Below are positions 15,323-23,061 of a DNA stretch of 26,210 nucleotides, one piece after another (the stretch's first letter is position 1; each line of letters starts with the position of its first letter). Below the pieces are notes generated by a model. The model was not told the origin of the DNA. It worked only from the letters and a program-made list of their open reading frames with translations, and did not search any database. This DNA is from Candidatus Woesearchaeota archaeon (GTDB lineage Archaea; Nanobdellota; Nanobdellia; Woesearchaeales; WAPY01): contig WAPY01000002.1 in assembly GCA_015520525.1 (NCBI GenBank), forward strand, positions 1 through 26,210. Direction: 5' to 3'. A program made the translations under genes and the position numbers.

Positions 15323-15562
15323 ATGGCACAAAAAGTTGCTAAGGTTGGTGTGAAGAAGGAACCGGGATATCTTTATTTTGTTGACAAGAATGGTGATGTG
15401 TCAAGGGCTAAGATGGCTCGTGGCGGAAAGAAGAGGAAGAAGAAGGCTAAGAAGACAACAAAGAAAAAAGTAGCGAAGAAAAAGAAGACAACAAAGAAAA
15501 AGACAGCTAAGAAGAAAACTGCCAAAAAGAAGAAAACAGCGAAGAAAAAGAGAAGAAGATAA
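15323..15562 (+). CDS. Small basic protein: GYLYF domain plus histone H1-like lysine tail
   Basis: 79 aa. Residues 1-32 (AQKVAKVGVKKEPGYLYFVDKNGDVSRAKMARGG) form a compact conserved-looking unit that I have seen in small DPANN archaeal proteins. Residues 33-79 are nearly all Lys with Thr, Ala and a few Arg, in repeated K-K-K-T-A/T-K units, like histone H1 or Alba-independent nucleoid proteins with a lysine tail. DNA or RNA binding and chromatin compaction are inferred from composition only. The gene has its own promoter, a leader with a ribosome site AAGGTGGT 5 nt before ATG 15323, and a T-rich terminator after it, all consistent with strong expression. Confidence 0.75.
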   Translation: MAQKVAKVGVKKEPGYLYFVDKNGDVSRAKMARGGKKRKKKAKKTTKKKVAKKKKTTKKKTAKKKTAKKKKTAKKKRRR

Positions 15563-15576
15563 ACAATAAACCGGCA

Positions 15577-15598
15577 TTTTATTTTTTTATTTTTATTC
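15577..15598 (+). terminator. T-rich terminator after the lysine-rich protein gene
   Basis: TTTTATTTTTTTATTTTTATT about 15 nt after the stop; the longest T run is seven. Typical archaeal intrinsic termination sequence. Confidence 0.55.
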
Positions 15599-15647
15599 AA
15601 CAATTTTATTCGACAATTTACACATTGTATTCAGCATTTTCTCAAAG

Positions 15648-15656
15648 TTTATAAAA
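15648..15656 (+). promoter_or_regulatory. TATA box of nreA
   Basis: TTTATAAAA, about 26 nt before ATG 15678, which selects that ATG over the in-frame TTG at 15675; leaderless. Confidence 0.55.
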
Positions 15657-15677
15657 TCAAACTAATTCTGGAAATTG

Positions 15678-16925
15678 ATGATTCCAAATCCTGAACTGTG
15701 CGTCAAATGTAAAGGAAGGTTGTGGTGCGGACTCGACCACTGCCCAATATTAACGAAGAAAAAAGCTCTCTCCAGAGTAAAGAATAAAATTAAGAATGTG
15801 AAAGAGGATTTCTCGACAAAAACAAACTCAGTGTTCGTCGGCAGAGTAGGATATCCCCAAATAAACCTTGGACTGCTAACTCCTGTGGAAGATCCAAACA
15901 AACCTTATGATAATCCGAAAGAATGGTCTGAAAAAGGCAGGAGCATACAAGAAATAATAGACTTTAGAACAGCGCTCATAAACTCGAGGAAGAAGCAGAA
16001 GAAAGTAATCATAGGCAACGATTACAAAATAAGAAAAATACAGGAAATAACCTTATCCGAGAAGCCTGTCAGCGTTGAAGTGATGCTGAAAGACAAGCCA
16101 AAAATTAACTTGAACTTTTCAACATTCACCCCGCCTTTTGGTCCAAACGCTAAACTTAAAAAAATAAGGGAAGAAGAGAATCCAAAAATAAAAAGTAAGG
16201 TGGATAAATACTACGACGATTACGACACAAAAGCAACGACAGCAGTTTTTGAACTGTATAAGAAAGGAATCGATGAAGCGTTCTTAACCAAAGCGATAAG
16301 CGTCGGATCATTTGGACTGAAGACAAACAGAAAATTAGTTCCGACAAGGTGGTCCATTACTGCGGTTGACGATGCAATAGGAAAACAACTCATAGAAAAA
16401 ATAAAAGACTATGGAAGCTCTGAAAACACAGCCTACTTCGGCGGGCATCTCGGCAACTATTACATTATCCTGTTCTTCTCAGGAGAATGGTCGTATGAAC
16501 TGTTTGAAATGTACATGCCAAAAACTGATTGGAACACGGGAGAAAAACTTCAATACACAACTGACTATGAAAATTATTATGGAAGGAAATCTTACGCTGA
16601 GAACTGCGCCGGCGGGTATTATGCTGCGAGGCTTGGAATTCTCGAAGAGCTTGCGAGGATAAAAAAGCAGGCATCAGTTCTTGCGTTGAGAATAATAACT
16701 CCAGAATATTATGCGCCTTTAGGCGTTTGGGTCGTTAGAGAAGCGGTGAGAAAAGCAATGAAGAATAAACCAATATCCTTCGCCAACGACGAGCTTATGA
16801 TAAAATACGCCCAAGCAGTTGTGAAGAAAAAATACGGCATAACAGAAAAACAATTCAATGAAATAATTACCAAGAGCAAACTTTTAGCAAAGAGAAAAAA
16901 TCAGAAGAAAATAACCGATTATTGA
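15678..16925 (+). CDS. nreA: NreA-like archaeal DNA repair protein
   Basis: 415 aa. NreA proteins are archaeal repair factors that work with PCNA; loss sensitises cells to DNA damage such as mitomycin C. The N-terminal zinc finger has C8, C11, C17 and C22 (ELCVKCKGRLWCGLDHCPI). Family segments follow: SVFVGRVGYPQINLGLLTP, SRKKQKKVIIGNDYKIRKIQEITL, FTPPFGPNAKL, VSVGSFGLKTNRKLVPTRWSITAVDD and CAGGYYAARLGILEEL. The last residues QKKITDY look like a short PCNA-interaction (Q-x-x-I-x-x-Y) motif at the extreme C-terminus, where the family has it. The gene converges on alaS with a 7-nt overlap of the two ends. Confidence 0.93.
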   Translation: MIPNPELCVKCKGRLWCGLDHCPILTKKKALSRVKNKIKNVKEDFSTKTNSVFVGRVGYPQINLGLLTPVEDPNKPYDNPKEWSEKGRSIQEIIDFRTALINSRKKQKKVIIGNDYKIRKIQEITLSEKPVSVEVMLKDKPKINLNFSTFTPPFGPNAKLKKIREEENPKIKSKVDKYYDDYDTKATTAVFELYKKGIDEAFLTKAISVGSFGLKTNRKLVPTRWSITAVDDAIGKQLIEKIKDYGSSENTAYFGGHLGNYYIILFFSGEWSYELFEMYMPKTDWNTGEKLQYTTDYENYYGRKSYAENCAGGYYAARLGILEELARIKKQASVLALRIITPEYYAPLGVWVVREAVRKAMKNKPISFANDELMIKYAQAVVKKKYGITEKQFNEIITKSKLLAKRKNQKKITDY

Positions 16926-19456
16926 TTTCTGTTCTTCTCATCGGCCATCTTTATGTCATTTAAAAATCTCTTAACAGTCTTAACTAAATACTCCTTTTGA
17001 GTCCTCAGAATATTGGATGACTCCTTCAATATGTCCTCTGAGGAGCCTGAGTAAGACTCATGACAGGATAGTTTGAACTCGACATTCTTATGCTTCTTGA
17101 CTATGCTTTTCCACAAAGAAAACAACTCCTTAACTCTGCATGGAACTTCATCTCTCCTGCAATTTAATAACTTGGACAATTCATCAACAACCTTAGAGTC
17201 GTTGTCTAGAAGTTTTTTCGCAGCCTCACCCGCTACAAATTCAATCCTCACGACGCCGTCCCTAACCTTTGAAGTTTTGATAATCTTAATCAGCTCAGCC
17301 TCCGAAGTTCTGTTCAAGTGAGTTCCTCCGCAAGCCTCAACATCAAAGTTTGGAATTTCGACAACTCTAATTTCTCTGCCGGGAACAGCACCGCCTTGGT
17401 AAAGCCTGAATCCAAACTTTTCCTCAGCAATATTTCTCGGAAGAAAATACTTCTTGACCTCAACATCTTTCTTAATTATTTCATTAGCTAAATCCTCAAT
17501 CTCCCTAATCTCAGAATCACTTAACTGCTCATAATGAGTAATATCAAGCCTCGCCTTGTCAATTGTCTTGGAAGCTCCGGCCTGCCAAACATGATTTCCT
17601 AAAATCCTTCTGGCAGAACCGTTAACTATGTGGGTGGCTGTGTGGTGTTGAGTAAGTTGCTTCCTCCTGTCAAAATCAATCCTGCACTTGACTCTATCGC
17701 CGACTTTGAAATTAACAGAGTTGAGAACATGAACTATCAAATTTCCCTGCTTGAAAACATCAACGACTTCAGAGTTGTTTATCCTGCCCGTGTCGTGAGC
17801 CTGGCCTCCTGATGTTGGGTAGAAAGCAGTCCTGTCAAGAAGAACAAAAAACTTGTTGTCCTTATTAACAATATCTACAACCTCTGCGTCAAAATCTACC
17901 AAAGTGTAATCATTGAAATAAAGCGCCTCCGTCTTTTTCTGGCTGTTGAAGTTTACGAGTTCAGTCCTCTTAGTCTGCGTCTCGTTCTTAACTTGAGAAT
18001 GCTTCTCATTGAGCAGAGAATAAAAATTATCAGGTACTTTTATATGGATTCCTATGCTCTTAGCGTATGAGACAATACTCTCGGGGCTTATTCCCTTACT
18101 GTCATACAGCTCCACAAACTTCTCAGTTGATATCTCTCTGTTGGAACTGAACAACTTCTCAGTAATCCTCTTAATATTTGAAAGCGTGTTCTTATACTTC
18201 CCAACTTCAACATCCACTATCTTGTTAACATCATCTAAATTTTCCCTCAACTCAGGGAATAATTCTTTTAATTCCTCAGCGTGCCATTCTATAACATCCT
18301 TCAAATCAATGTTCCATGAGTATTGGCTGATAAAAGATAAAGCCCTCCTCAAAATAAGTCGTAAATTATAACCTCCGCCTGAATTGCTCGGCAAGACTCC
18401 ATCATTTAAAGCAACAAGCAAACTTCTGCTGTGCTCTGCAATAGAGTATAAAGCTTGGAATGTTGAGACCTTTGACTTCAACTCATCAACATCATAATTT
18501 ATTCTGTCAGCTATGAAAGACCAGGCTTTGTCAATATTGTCAACTTCATCGCTGTTGAGCATTGAAGCGTAAGGCAGGAACTCTGACATAATCTTTGAAT
18601 CCTGGCTCATTCCAGTAATAGAATAAAGCTTTCTCATGACATTAGGGAATACAGCGTCATAACTTGTGTGGGTCCCTTGAGAAAACCAAGCATTCCTCTC
18701 CTGGCCCATGCCCATGTCCAAAACTTTTAAAGACAAAGGCTTCAATTTATCGTTCTCAACTCTATAACCAGTGTAAACCTGATTCCCCAACTCCAAGCCT
18801 CGAGAGAAAAACTCTAGAGAAACGCCGGCGTTGCCTCCGCCAGCCCAAGCATCCTCATGGAAAACAAACTCATCCTCTGGGATTTCAAGACCTTTAGTTA
18901 ACCAAGTGTAAATATCCTCAAAATACTTCTCTTGGTTGAATTCTTCGGGAGGTTTGAAAGCGTGCTGGCCTATCATAACGAAACCGGTGTAATGAGAGCC
19001 GGTCAAACCAACATTGTCAACATCATTAAACCTTAAAGAGAATTGAGGGACGACTAAAGGATTTGCAGGCGGCTCAACCTCGCCTGAAACAACATAAGGC
19101 TGGAAGTCATAAATAGACGCTTGAACAAAATCAGTGTCCTTGCGCCACCTCGCAGCAACAGGGTACCTTTTTATTGGAGTATAACCTAAATCAGAGAACA
19201 ACTTTGAGAATTTCTTCCACACACCAACATAAGAAAGGTTAGCTCTTGAAGGAGAATCATTTATGAATTTATAACCACCAACACAAGAAGAGTCACCGCA
19301 GAAATCCCTCGGCTTTGAGCTCCAGAAAAAACGGCCGCACTTCTTGCACTTGTACCTCTTGAAGCCAAGCTCCTCAAGCTTTTTCACGGGATAAAACTTC
19401 TCAGGATTCTTAGCAGTCAAGCCTCTTAAGTAATTCTTAATCTCCTTATTGTTCAT
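16919..19456 (-). CDS. alaS: Alanyl-tRNA synthetase, archaeal type, apparently without the C-Ala domain
   Basis: 845 aa. It charges tRNA-Ala and clears Ser/Gly mischarging. Residues 37-58 carry four cysteines (YKCKKCGRFF...FCGDSSC) of the archaeal N-terminal extension. Residues about 60-460 are the class II catalytic and tRNA-recognition parts (AARWRKDTDFVQASIYDFQP, NAGVSLEFF, LDMGMGQER). Residues about 500-745 are the editing domain with metal ligands H605, H609 (HTATH), C709 and H713 (CGGTH). After residue 750 only about 95 mainly helical residues remain; the glycine-rich DHHA1/C-Ala module that ends most AlaRS proteins is not visible. The adjacent AlaX-like gene has one. Leaderless start (TATA TTATTTATACC at 19477-19487). 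It overlaps the convergent nreA by 7 nt. Confidence 0.96.
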   Translation of the reverse strand: MNNKEIKNYLRGLTAKNPEKFYPVKKLEELGFKRYKCKKCGRFFWSSKPRDFCGDSSCVGGYKFINDSPSRANLSYVGVWKKFSKLFSDLGYTPIKRYPVAARWRKDTDFVQASIYDFQPYVVSGEVEPPANPLVVPQFSLRFNDVDNVGLTGSHYTGFVMIGQHAFKPPEEFNQEKYFEDIYTWLTKGLEIPEDEFVFHEDAWAGGGNAGVSLEFFSRGLELGNQVYTGYRVENDKLKPLSLKVLDMGMGQERNAWFSQGTHTSYDAVFPNVMRKLYSITGMSQDSKIMSEFLPYASMLNSDEVDNIDKAWSFIADRINYDVDELKSKVSTFQALYSIAEHSRSLLVALNDGVLPSNSGGGYNLRLILRRALSFISQYSWNIDLKDVIEWHAEELKELFPELRENLDDVNKIVDVEVGKYKNTLSNIKRITEKLFSSNREISTEKFVELYDSKGISPESIVSYAKSIGIHIKVPDNFYSLLNEKHSQVKNETQTKRTELVNFNSQKKTEALYFNDYTLVDFDAEVVDIVNKDNKFFVLLDRTAFYPTSGGQAHDTGRINNSEVVDVFKQGNLIVHVLNSVNFKVGDRVKCRIDFDRRKQLTQHHTATHIVNGSARRILGNHVWQAGASKTIDKARLDITHYEQLSDSEIREIEDLANEIIKKDVEVKKYFLPRNIAEEKFGFRLYQGGAVPGREIRVVEIPNFDVEACGGTHLNRTSEAELIKIIKTSKVRDGVVRIEFVAGEAAKKLLDNDSKVVDELSKLLNCRRDEVPCRVKELFSLWKSIVKKHKNVEFKLSCHESYSGSSEDILKESSNILRTQKEYLVKTVKRFLNDIKMADEKNRNQ

Positions 19457-19476
19457 GAGAAAGATATTCCACGCAT

Positions 19477-19487
19477 GGTATAAATAA
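19477..19487 (-). promoter_or_regulatory. TATA box of alaS
   Basis: TTATTTATACC on the minus strand, about 26 nt ahead of ATG 19456, placed between the tRNA-Val 3' end and alaS. Confidence 0.5.
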
Positions 19488-19495
19488 TTTTTGTA

Positions 19496-19568
19496 TGGGC
19501 CCGCCCGGATTTGAACCGGGGACCTCCGCCACGTGAAGGCAGCGTTATAGCCACTAAACCACGAGCCC
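19496..19568 (-). tRNA. tRNA-Val (anticodon CAC)
   Basis: 73 nt, full cloverleaf. Acceptor GGGCTCG pairs with CGGGCCC (one T-G pair); the D arm has TAGTGGCTAT; the anticodon stem CTGCC/GGCGG closes a 7-nt loop TTCACGT with anticodon CAC; the variable loop is 5 nt; the T arm CCCGG-TTCAAAT-CCGGG is perfect. Discriminator is A. CCA is not encoded and there is no intron. It reads GUG codons. It lies on the same strand as alaS and the AlaX-like gene, between them, so it may be cut from a shared transcript. Confidence 0.95.
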
Positions 19569-19582
19569 TTAACATGAGGTTT

Positions 19583-20749
19583 TTATTCCTGTTTTAAAAC
19601 TTTTTGCTTGACAAACTCAACAATCTTATCAGGTTCAAGCTCTGTTGAACAGACAGCAAAGTCCTTACTGCCACCGCCCTTCCCATTCTCTTTTATTAAC
19701 TCTTTAATTATGCCGCCACAGTCAACATTTTTTGAGCAGAGTATAACTTCATTCAACCCATCTTTTTTATTTATGAATAAGACTGTGTTGTTTGAGCACA
19801 AGCCTTTTACGCCTCTCATAAGAACCTTCGACTCCTCATTGTTGAATATGAAATAGGAGAATCTGTCAGCTTTCAATGTTTTTAAATACTCTAAGAGGTA
19901 ATGATGATACTTCTGTTTGAATCTTGCCTTGTTATCCATCATTTCTTTAACTTCTTTTACTAGATTGTCCTTTCCGACAAGTTTTCTTAACAATCTTGCC
20001 TCCTCACTTAATTCCTGTCTTCTTCTCTCAGCTTCTTCCCCCACAACAAATGATACAACATAGTAATCCTTCTCATGCTTGAAATCAGTGACTAAGAAAT
20101 CTCCAATTTCTCTTGTATTCTCAACATGAGTTCCTGAGCATGCGGATAAGTCATAACCATCAAACTCTACAACTCTAACAAAATCATCTTTAATCCTGTT
20201 TTCTTTTATTCTTAAGCCTCTGCTTATCAAATCATTTAGGTTGTCTCTGCTTCTGTAATGAATAATCCTCTTGAGCCCTTTCTTTATAACATCTCTTGTC
20301 AGGACTTCAGCTTTAAATATGTCTTCATAATTTAAGGAATCAGCCTTTATGAAAATTTGAGGAGTCTCATCAAGATTAATCTTGTAAACATCAGCTGTTT
20401 CATTCACTTTTTTTAAAGAGCCAAAGAAAATGTGCTCGGCAGAGTGAAGTTTTGTAAATCTTGCTCTCCTATCTTTGTCTACAATTAATTCAACCTCTTT
20501 TGAATCCGGAATCTCTTTAACCCAATGAAGAATATTCCCTTTATCATCAGAGGTTGCTTTTATAATCTCAATCCTTCTGCCGTTTGAAACCAGCCAGCCT
20601 TTATCATAAGGTTGACCTCCGGAACTTGGCCTGAAAGGAGTCTTATCTAAAATAACTCCAAAAATATCGTTATCTTTAATTACTGATTTGACATTAGCTT
20701 TTAAAGTTAAAATGTTGTTATCATAATACTTGAACAATTCCTTATTCAT
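19583..20749 (-). CDS. AlaX-L type alanyl-tRNA editing hydrolase with C-Ala/DHHA1-like domain
   Basis: 388 aa. It hydrolyses mischarged Ser- or Gly-tRNA-Ala in trans. Residues 1-90 form the N-terminal barrel (FGVILDKTPFRPSSGGQPYDKG). Residues 95-245 are the editing core with metal ligands H102 and H106 (KLHSAEHIFF), C204 and H208 (ACSGTHVEN). Residues about 250-388 are a coiled helix pair and then a DHHA1/C-Ala-like domain (VLFINKKDGLNEVILCSKNVDCGGIIKELIKENGKGGGSKDFAVC), with the glycine-rich GKGGG loop expected there. Start ATG 20749 is preferred over 20803: a TATA-like TTTATTAAA (plus-strand 20771-20780) lies about 27 nt ahead and AlaX proteins begin near this point. It is separated from alaS by tRNA-Val. 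Confidence 0.9.
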   Translation of the reverse strand: MNKELFKYYDNNILTLKANVKSVIKDNDIFGVILDKTPFRPSSGGQPYDKGWLVSNGRRIEIIKATSDDKGNILHWVKEIPDSKEVELIVDKDRRARFTKLHSAEHIFFGSLKKVNETADVYKINLDETPQIFIKADSLNYEDIFKAEVLTRDVIKKGLKRIIHYRSRDNLNDLISRGLRIKENRIKDDFVRVVEFDGYDLSACSGTHVENTREIGDFLVTDFKHEKDYYVVSFVVGEEAERRRQELSEEARLLRKLVGKDNLVKEVKEMMDNKARFKQKYHHYLLEYLKTLKADRFSYFIFNNEESKVLMRGVKGLCSNNTVLFINKKDGLNEVILCSKNVDCGGIIKELIKENGKGGGSKDFAVCSTELEPDKIVEFVKQKVLKQE

Positions 20750-20770
20750 AAGAGTAGGTTTGCTGTTTGA

Positions 20771-20780
20771 TTTAATAAAT
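20771..20780 (-). promoter_or_regulatory. TATA box of the AlaX-like gene
   Basis: ATTTATTAAA-type box about 27 nt ahead of ATG 20749, inside the 72-nt divergent gap shared with hisS. Confidence 0.4.
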
Positions 20781-20791
20781 TTATGAAAAAT

Positions 20792-20800
20792 ATTATAAAT
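20792..20800 (+). promoter_or_regulatory. TATA box of hisS
   Basis: ATTATAAAT about 26 nt ahead of ATG 20822; no ribosome site, leaderless. Confidence 0.5.
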
Positions 20801-20821
20801 CATTAGAATACACTTAATCTT

Positions 20822-22126
20822 ATGAATTTAAGACAATTAAAAGGGACGAAGGAGTTTTTGCCGAAAGAACAGATTGTTAGAGAGTATATAGTTGATACTC
20901 TCAAAGAAGTGTTTAAGCTTTACGGGTACAAGCCCATAGAGACATCTATACTTGAATTTTATGACATTGCGTCATCAAAGTATGCGGGCGGTTCTGAAAT
21001 ACTCAAGGAAACATACACTCTAAAAGACCAAGGCAATAGAGACCTTGTTTTGAGGTATGAGCTTACATTTAAACTTGCCAAACTTGTGGGATTAAATCCA
21101 GACATAAGGTTTCCTTTCAAGAGGTATGAGATAGGCAAAGTTTTTAGAGACGGGCCTGTAAAAACTGGAAGGTTGAGGGAATTTACACAATGCGATGTTG
21201 ATATTATTGGAGTTAAGAGTGAAGTTGTGAATTCTGAGCTTATGTCCCTTGTTTCTGAAGCTTTCAAGAGATTAGGGCTGAAGATTTATGTGGAAGTCAA
21301 CAACAGAAAACTCCTATTTGGAATAATGAAAGAGTTTGGAATTGAGGAAGACAAATTTGTTGACTTCGCCTTGAGTTTAGATAAGATTGAGAAGATAGGC
21401 AAGAAGGGAGTTGAAGAAGAATTATTAAATAAAGGGTTTAATAAGAAGGTTGTTGATAAAGTGTTCGGCATAGTCGAAAGCACAGATAAAATCAAGGATA
21501 ATTTTGAGAAAATAAAATTCTTGAAAGAGAAGTTAAGTAATGAGCTTGCGTCTGAAGGCATAAGAGAACTTGAAGAGTTCTTCAACTACTGCAAAAATTT
21601 CAATATTCAGGATGAGATTATTCTCAGCCCCAACCTGTCGAGGGGATTAGGTTATTACACAGGAACGATATTTGAGGTGTTTCTAAAAGATTCAAACATC
21701 AAAAGTTCCATAGCAGCTGGGGGAAGATGGGATAATATGATACAAAAATTTTTAGGTTCTAAATTAGATTACCCCGCGACTGGTCTTGCTTTCGGCCTTG
21801 ATGTAATCTATGAAGCGATTAAAGAGAAAGGACTCGGCGATGTTAAAGTTAAGAAGATACCGCAAGTTTTAATCGTGCCTATAAAAACACTCAACAAAAC
21901 ATTAAGCATAGCATCAGAGCTTAGAAAAGAAGGAATAAGCTGCGACATAGCATTCAATAAAAAACTCAGCAAAGCGTTGAACTACGCAAACAAGGAGGAC
22001 ATACCATACTGCCTTATAATCGGCGATGAAGAGATTGAAAAGAAGGAATACAAGCTGAAGAATATGAGAACTGGAGAAGAAAATCTAATGAGCCTCCAAA
22101 GTATAATAAAAAAATTGAAATCTTAA
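20822..22126 (+). CDS. hisS: Histidyl-tRNA synthetase
   Basis: 434 aa, class II synthetase that charges tRNA-His. LRQLKGTKEFLPKEQ opens the protein; motif 1 region is KLYGYKPIETSILEFYD; motif 2 is RFPFKRYEIGKVFRDGPVKTGRLREFTQCDVDIIG; the histidine-binding HisA loop is SRGLGYYTGTIFEVF; motif 3 is AAGGRWDNMIQKFLG...ATGLAFGLDVIYEA. The last about 95 residues (PQVLIVPIKTLNKTLSIASELRKEGISCDI...) are the anticodon-binding domain. Full length, no abnormality seen. It is divergent from the AlaX-like gene and convergent with the first PHP gene. Confidence 0.98.
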   Translation: MNLRQLKGTKEFLPKEQIVREYIVDTLKEVFKLYGYKPIETSILEFYDIASSKYAGGSEILKETYTLKDQGNRDLVLRYELTFKLAKLVGLNPDIRFPFKRYEIGKVFRDGPVKTGRLREFTQCDVDIIGVKSEVVNSELMSLVSEAFKRLGLKIYVEVNNRKLLFGIMKEFGIEEDKFVDFALSLDKIEKIGKKGVEEELLNKGFNKKVVDKVFGIVESTDKIKDNFEKIKFLKEKLSNELASEGIRELEEFFNYCKNFNIQDEIILSPNLSRGLGYYTGTIFEVFLKDSNIKSSIAAGGRWDNMIQKFLGSKLDYPATGLAFGLDVIYEAIKEKGLGDVKVKKIPQVLIVPIKTLNKTLSIASELRKEGISCDIAFNKKLSKALNYANKEDIPYCLIIGDEEIEKKEYKLKNMRTGEENLMSLQSIIKKLKS

Positions 22127-22169
22127 TCTGGCGTGTATCTTTCTTCGATTGCTTGAAATATCTGTTTCT

Positions 22170-23018
22170 TTACTCTTCTAAAAGTTTTTGATTGGCTTTT
22201 TGTTTCCTCTGGAATTTATGCCTTAACACCCAAGTGAGAACCTTCGGCAGGGGCTCATACTGTTCATGAGCAACTGTATCATAGACTTCTGGGTTCTTCG
22301 TCTGATTCAAGAATTCTTTGAGTGAACTTATGAACTGCTCTCCATTTTTTAAGTTGATAAACTCTTCAGGGAGAATCATGTATGAATAAGCGATTCCAGA
22401 AATGTCGTGGGAATCATTTGAACAAATCTTGCCCAAATTGTTTTGATCAGCGTATTCTCTCGCTTCCATATTAAACTTTTTGAGATATAAACCTGCTTGA
22501 GCGTTGAAGACCTCGACAGCATCAACCTCCTCTTTAATTTTATCCAATCCCTCTCTTCCGACACCTCCAAATTTCTTTATAAAGGGATGTGCAGGAATTG
22601 CAATTCCTCCTTCATCATGAGTTATGTCTGTTAAGTCCTCAACAGTATAATTTTCTGGAGCATTTATGTTTTTGTATCCAATTAATAGGATATGGCCTTC
22701 CTTTGACCTTGCTTCCATAGCTTTTGGAATAATCATTTGCTTATTGCCATTTTCAACGATGAGAAGGTTGCCGTCAACTTTGTCGATTTTGAATTTGGAG
22801 TCATTCTTTAGTTCTTTATAATTTTTGATTAAATAATTAAAAGCTCTGTTGTTGTTTGAGTCAGTTATTACCAACATCCCTATGTTCTTTTTGAACGCAT
22901 AATTTAACACTTTTTCAAGTTTCACCCTTTGTAGATAAGGATCTCCAGAAAATTCAGTATGAACATGAAAGGAAGCAATAACATTATTTTTAAGTATGTC
23001 CTCTAATCTTTTTGCCAT
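22170..23018 (-). CDS. PHP-domain phosphoesterase-like protein 1
   Basis: 282 aa. PHP domains are metal-dependent phosphoesterases. Seen here: H18-x-H20 in SFHVHTEFS, D53 in VITDSN, E102 in AMEARSKEGHILLIG, H109, H144 in IPAHPF, and D202-x-H204 in SNDSHD. The His of the usual TDH motif is Ser54; the other ligands are kept, so it may still be active. DEGGIAIPAHP and DAVEVFNAQ are typical of the TrpH/RNase AM-like PHP group. The substrate cannot be told; nucleotide or RNA phosphate esters are the family's common targets. Leaderless start. Its downstream neighbour 23062-23961 is a paralogue. Confidence 0.85.
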   Translation of the reverse strand: MAKRLEDILKNNVIASFHVHTEFSGDPYLQRVKLEKVLNYAFKKNIGMLVITDSNNNRAFNYLIKNYKELKNDSKFKIDKVDGNLLIVENGNKQMIIPKAMEARSKEGHILLIGYKNINAPENYTVEDLTDITHDEGGIAIPAHPFIKKFGGVGREGLDKIKEEVDAVEVFNAQAGLYLKKFNMEAREYADQNNLGKICSNDSHDISGIAYSYMILPEEFINLKNGEQFISSLKEFLNQTKNPEVYDTVAHEQYEPLPKVLTWVLRHKFQRKQKANQKLLEE

Positions 23019-23039
23019 GCCTTAAGAATAATTCGGGAG

Positions 23040-23050
23040 TATTTAAATCT
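23040..23050 (-). promoter_or_regulatory. TATA box of PHP gene 1
   Basis: AGATTTAAATA about 27 nt ahead of ATG 23018. The paralogous gene has almost the same box at the same distance. Confidence 0.55.
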
Positions 23051-23061
23051 TACTATTTTTA

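Noticed and set aside
15430..15560. Short repeated units that might suggest a CRISPR-like or tandem DNA repeat
   Set aside because: They are in frame and explained by the repeated Lys/Thr/Ala protein tail; no spacers.
15373..15603. Minus-strand Phe/Leu-rich reading frame opposite the lysine-rich gene
   Set aside because: The Phe runs are the antisense of AAG/AAA lysine codons; the plus-strand gene has promoter, ribosome site and terminator.
19496..19568. tRNA gene as an integration site
   Set aside because: No integrase, no repeat of the tRNA 3' end and no change in gene character around it; the flanks are housekeeping genes.
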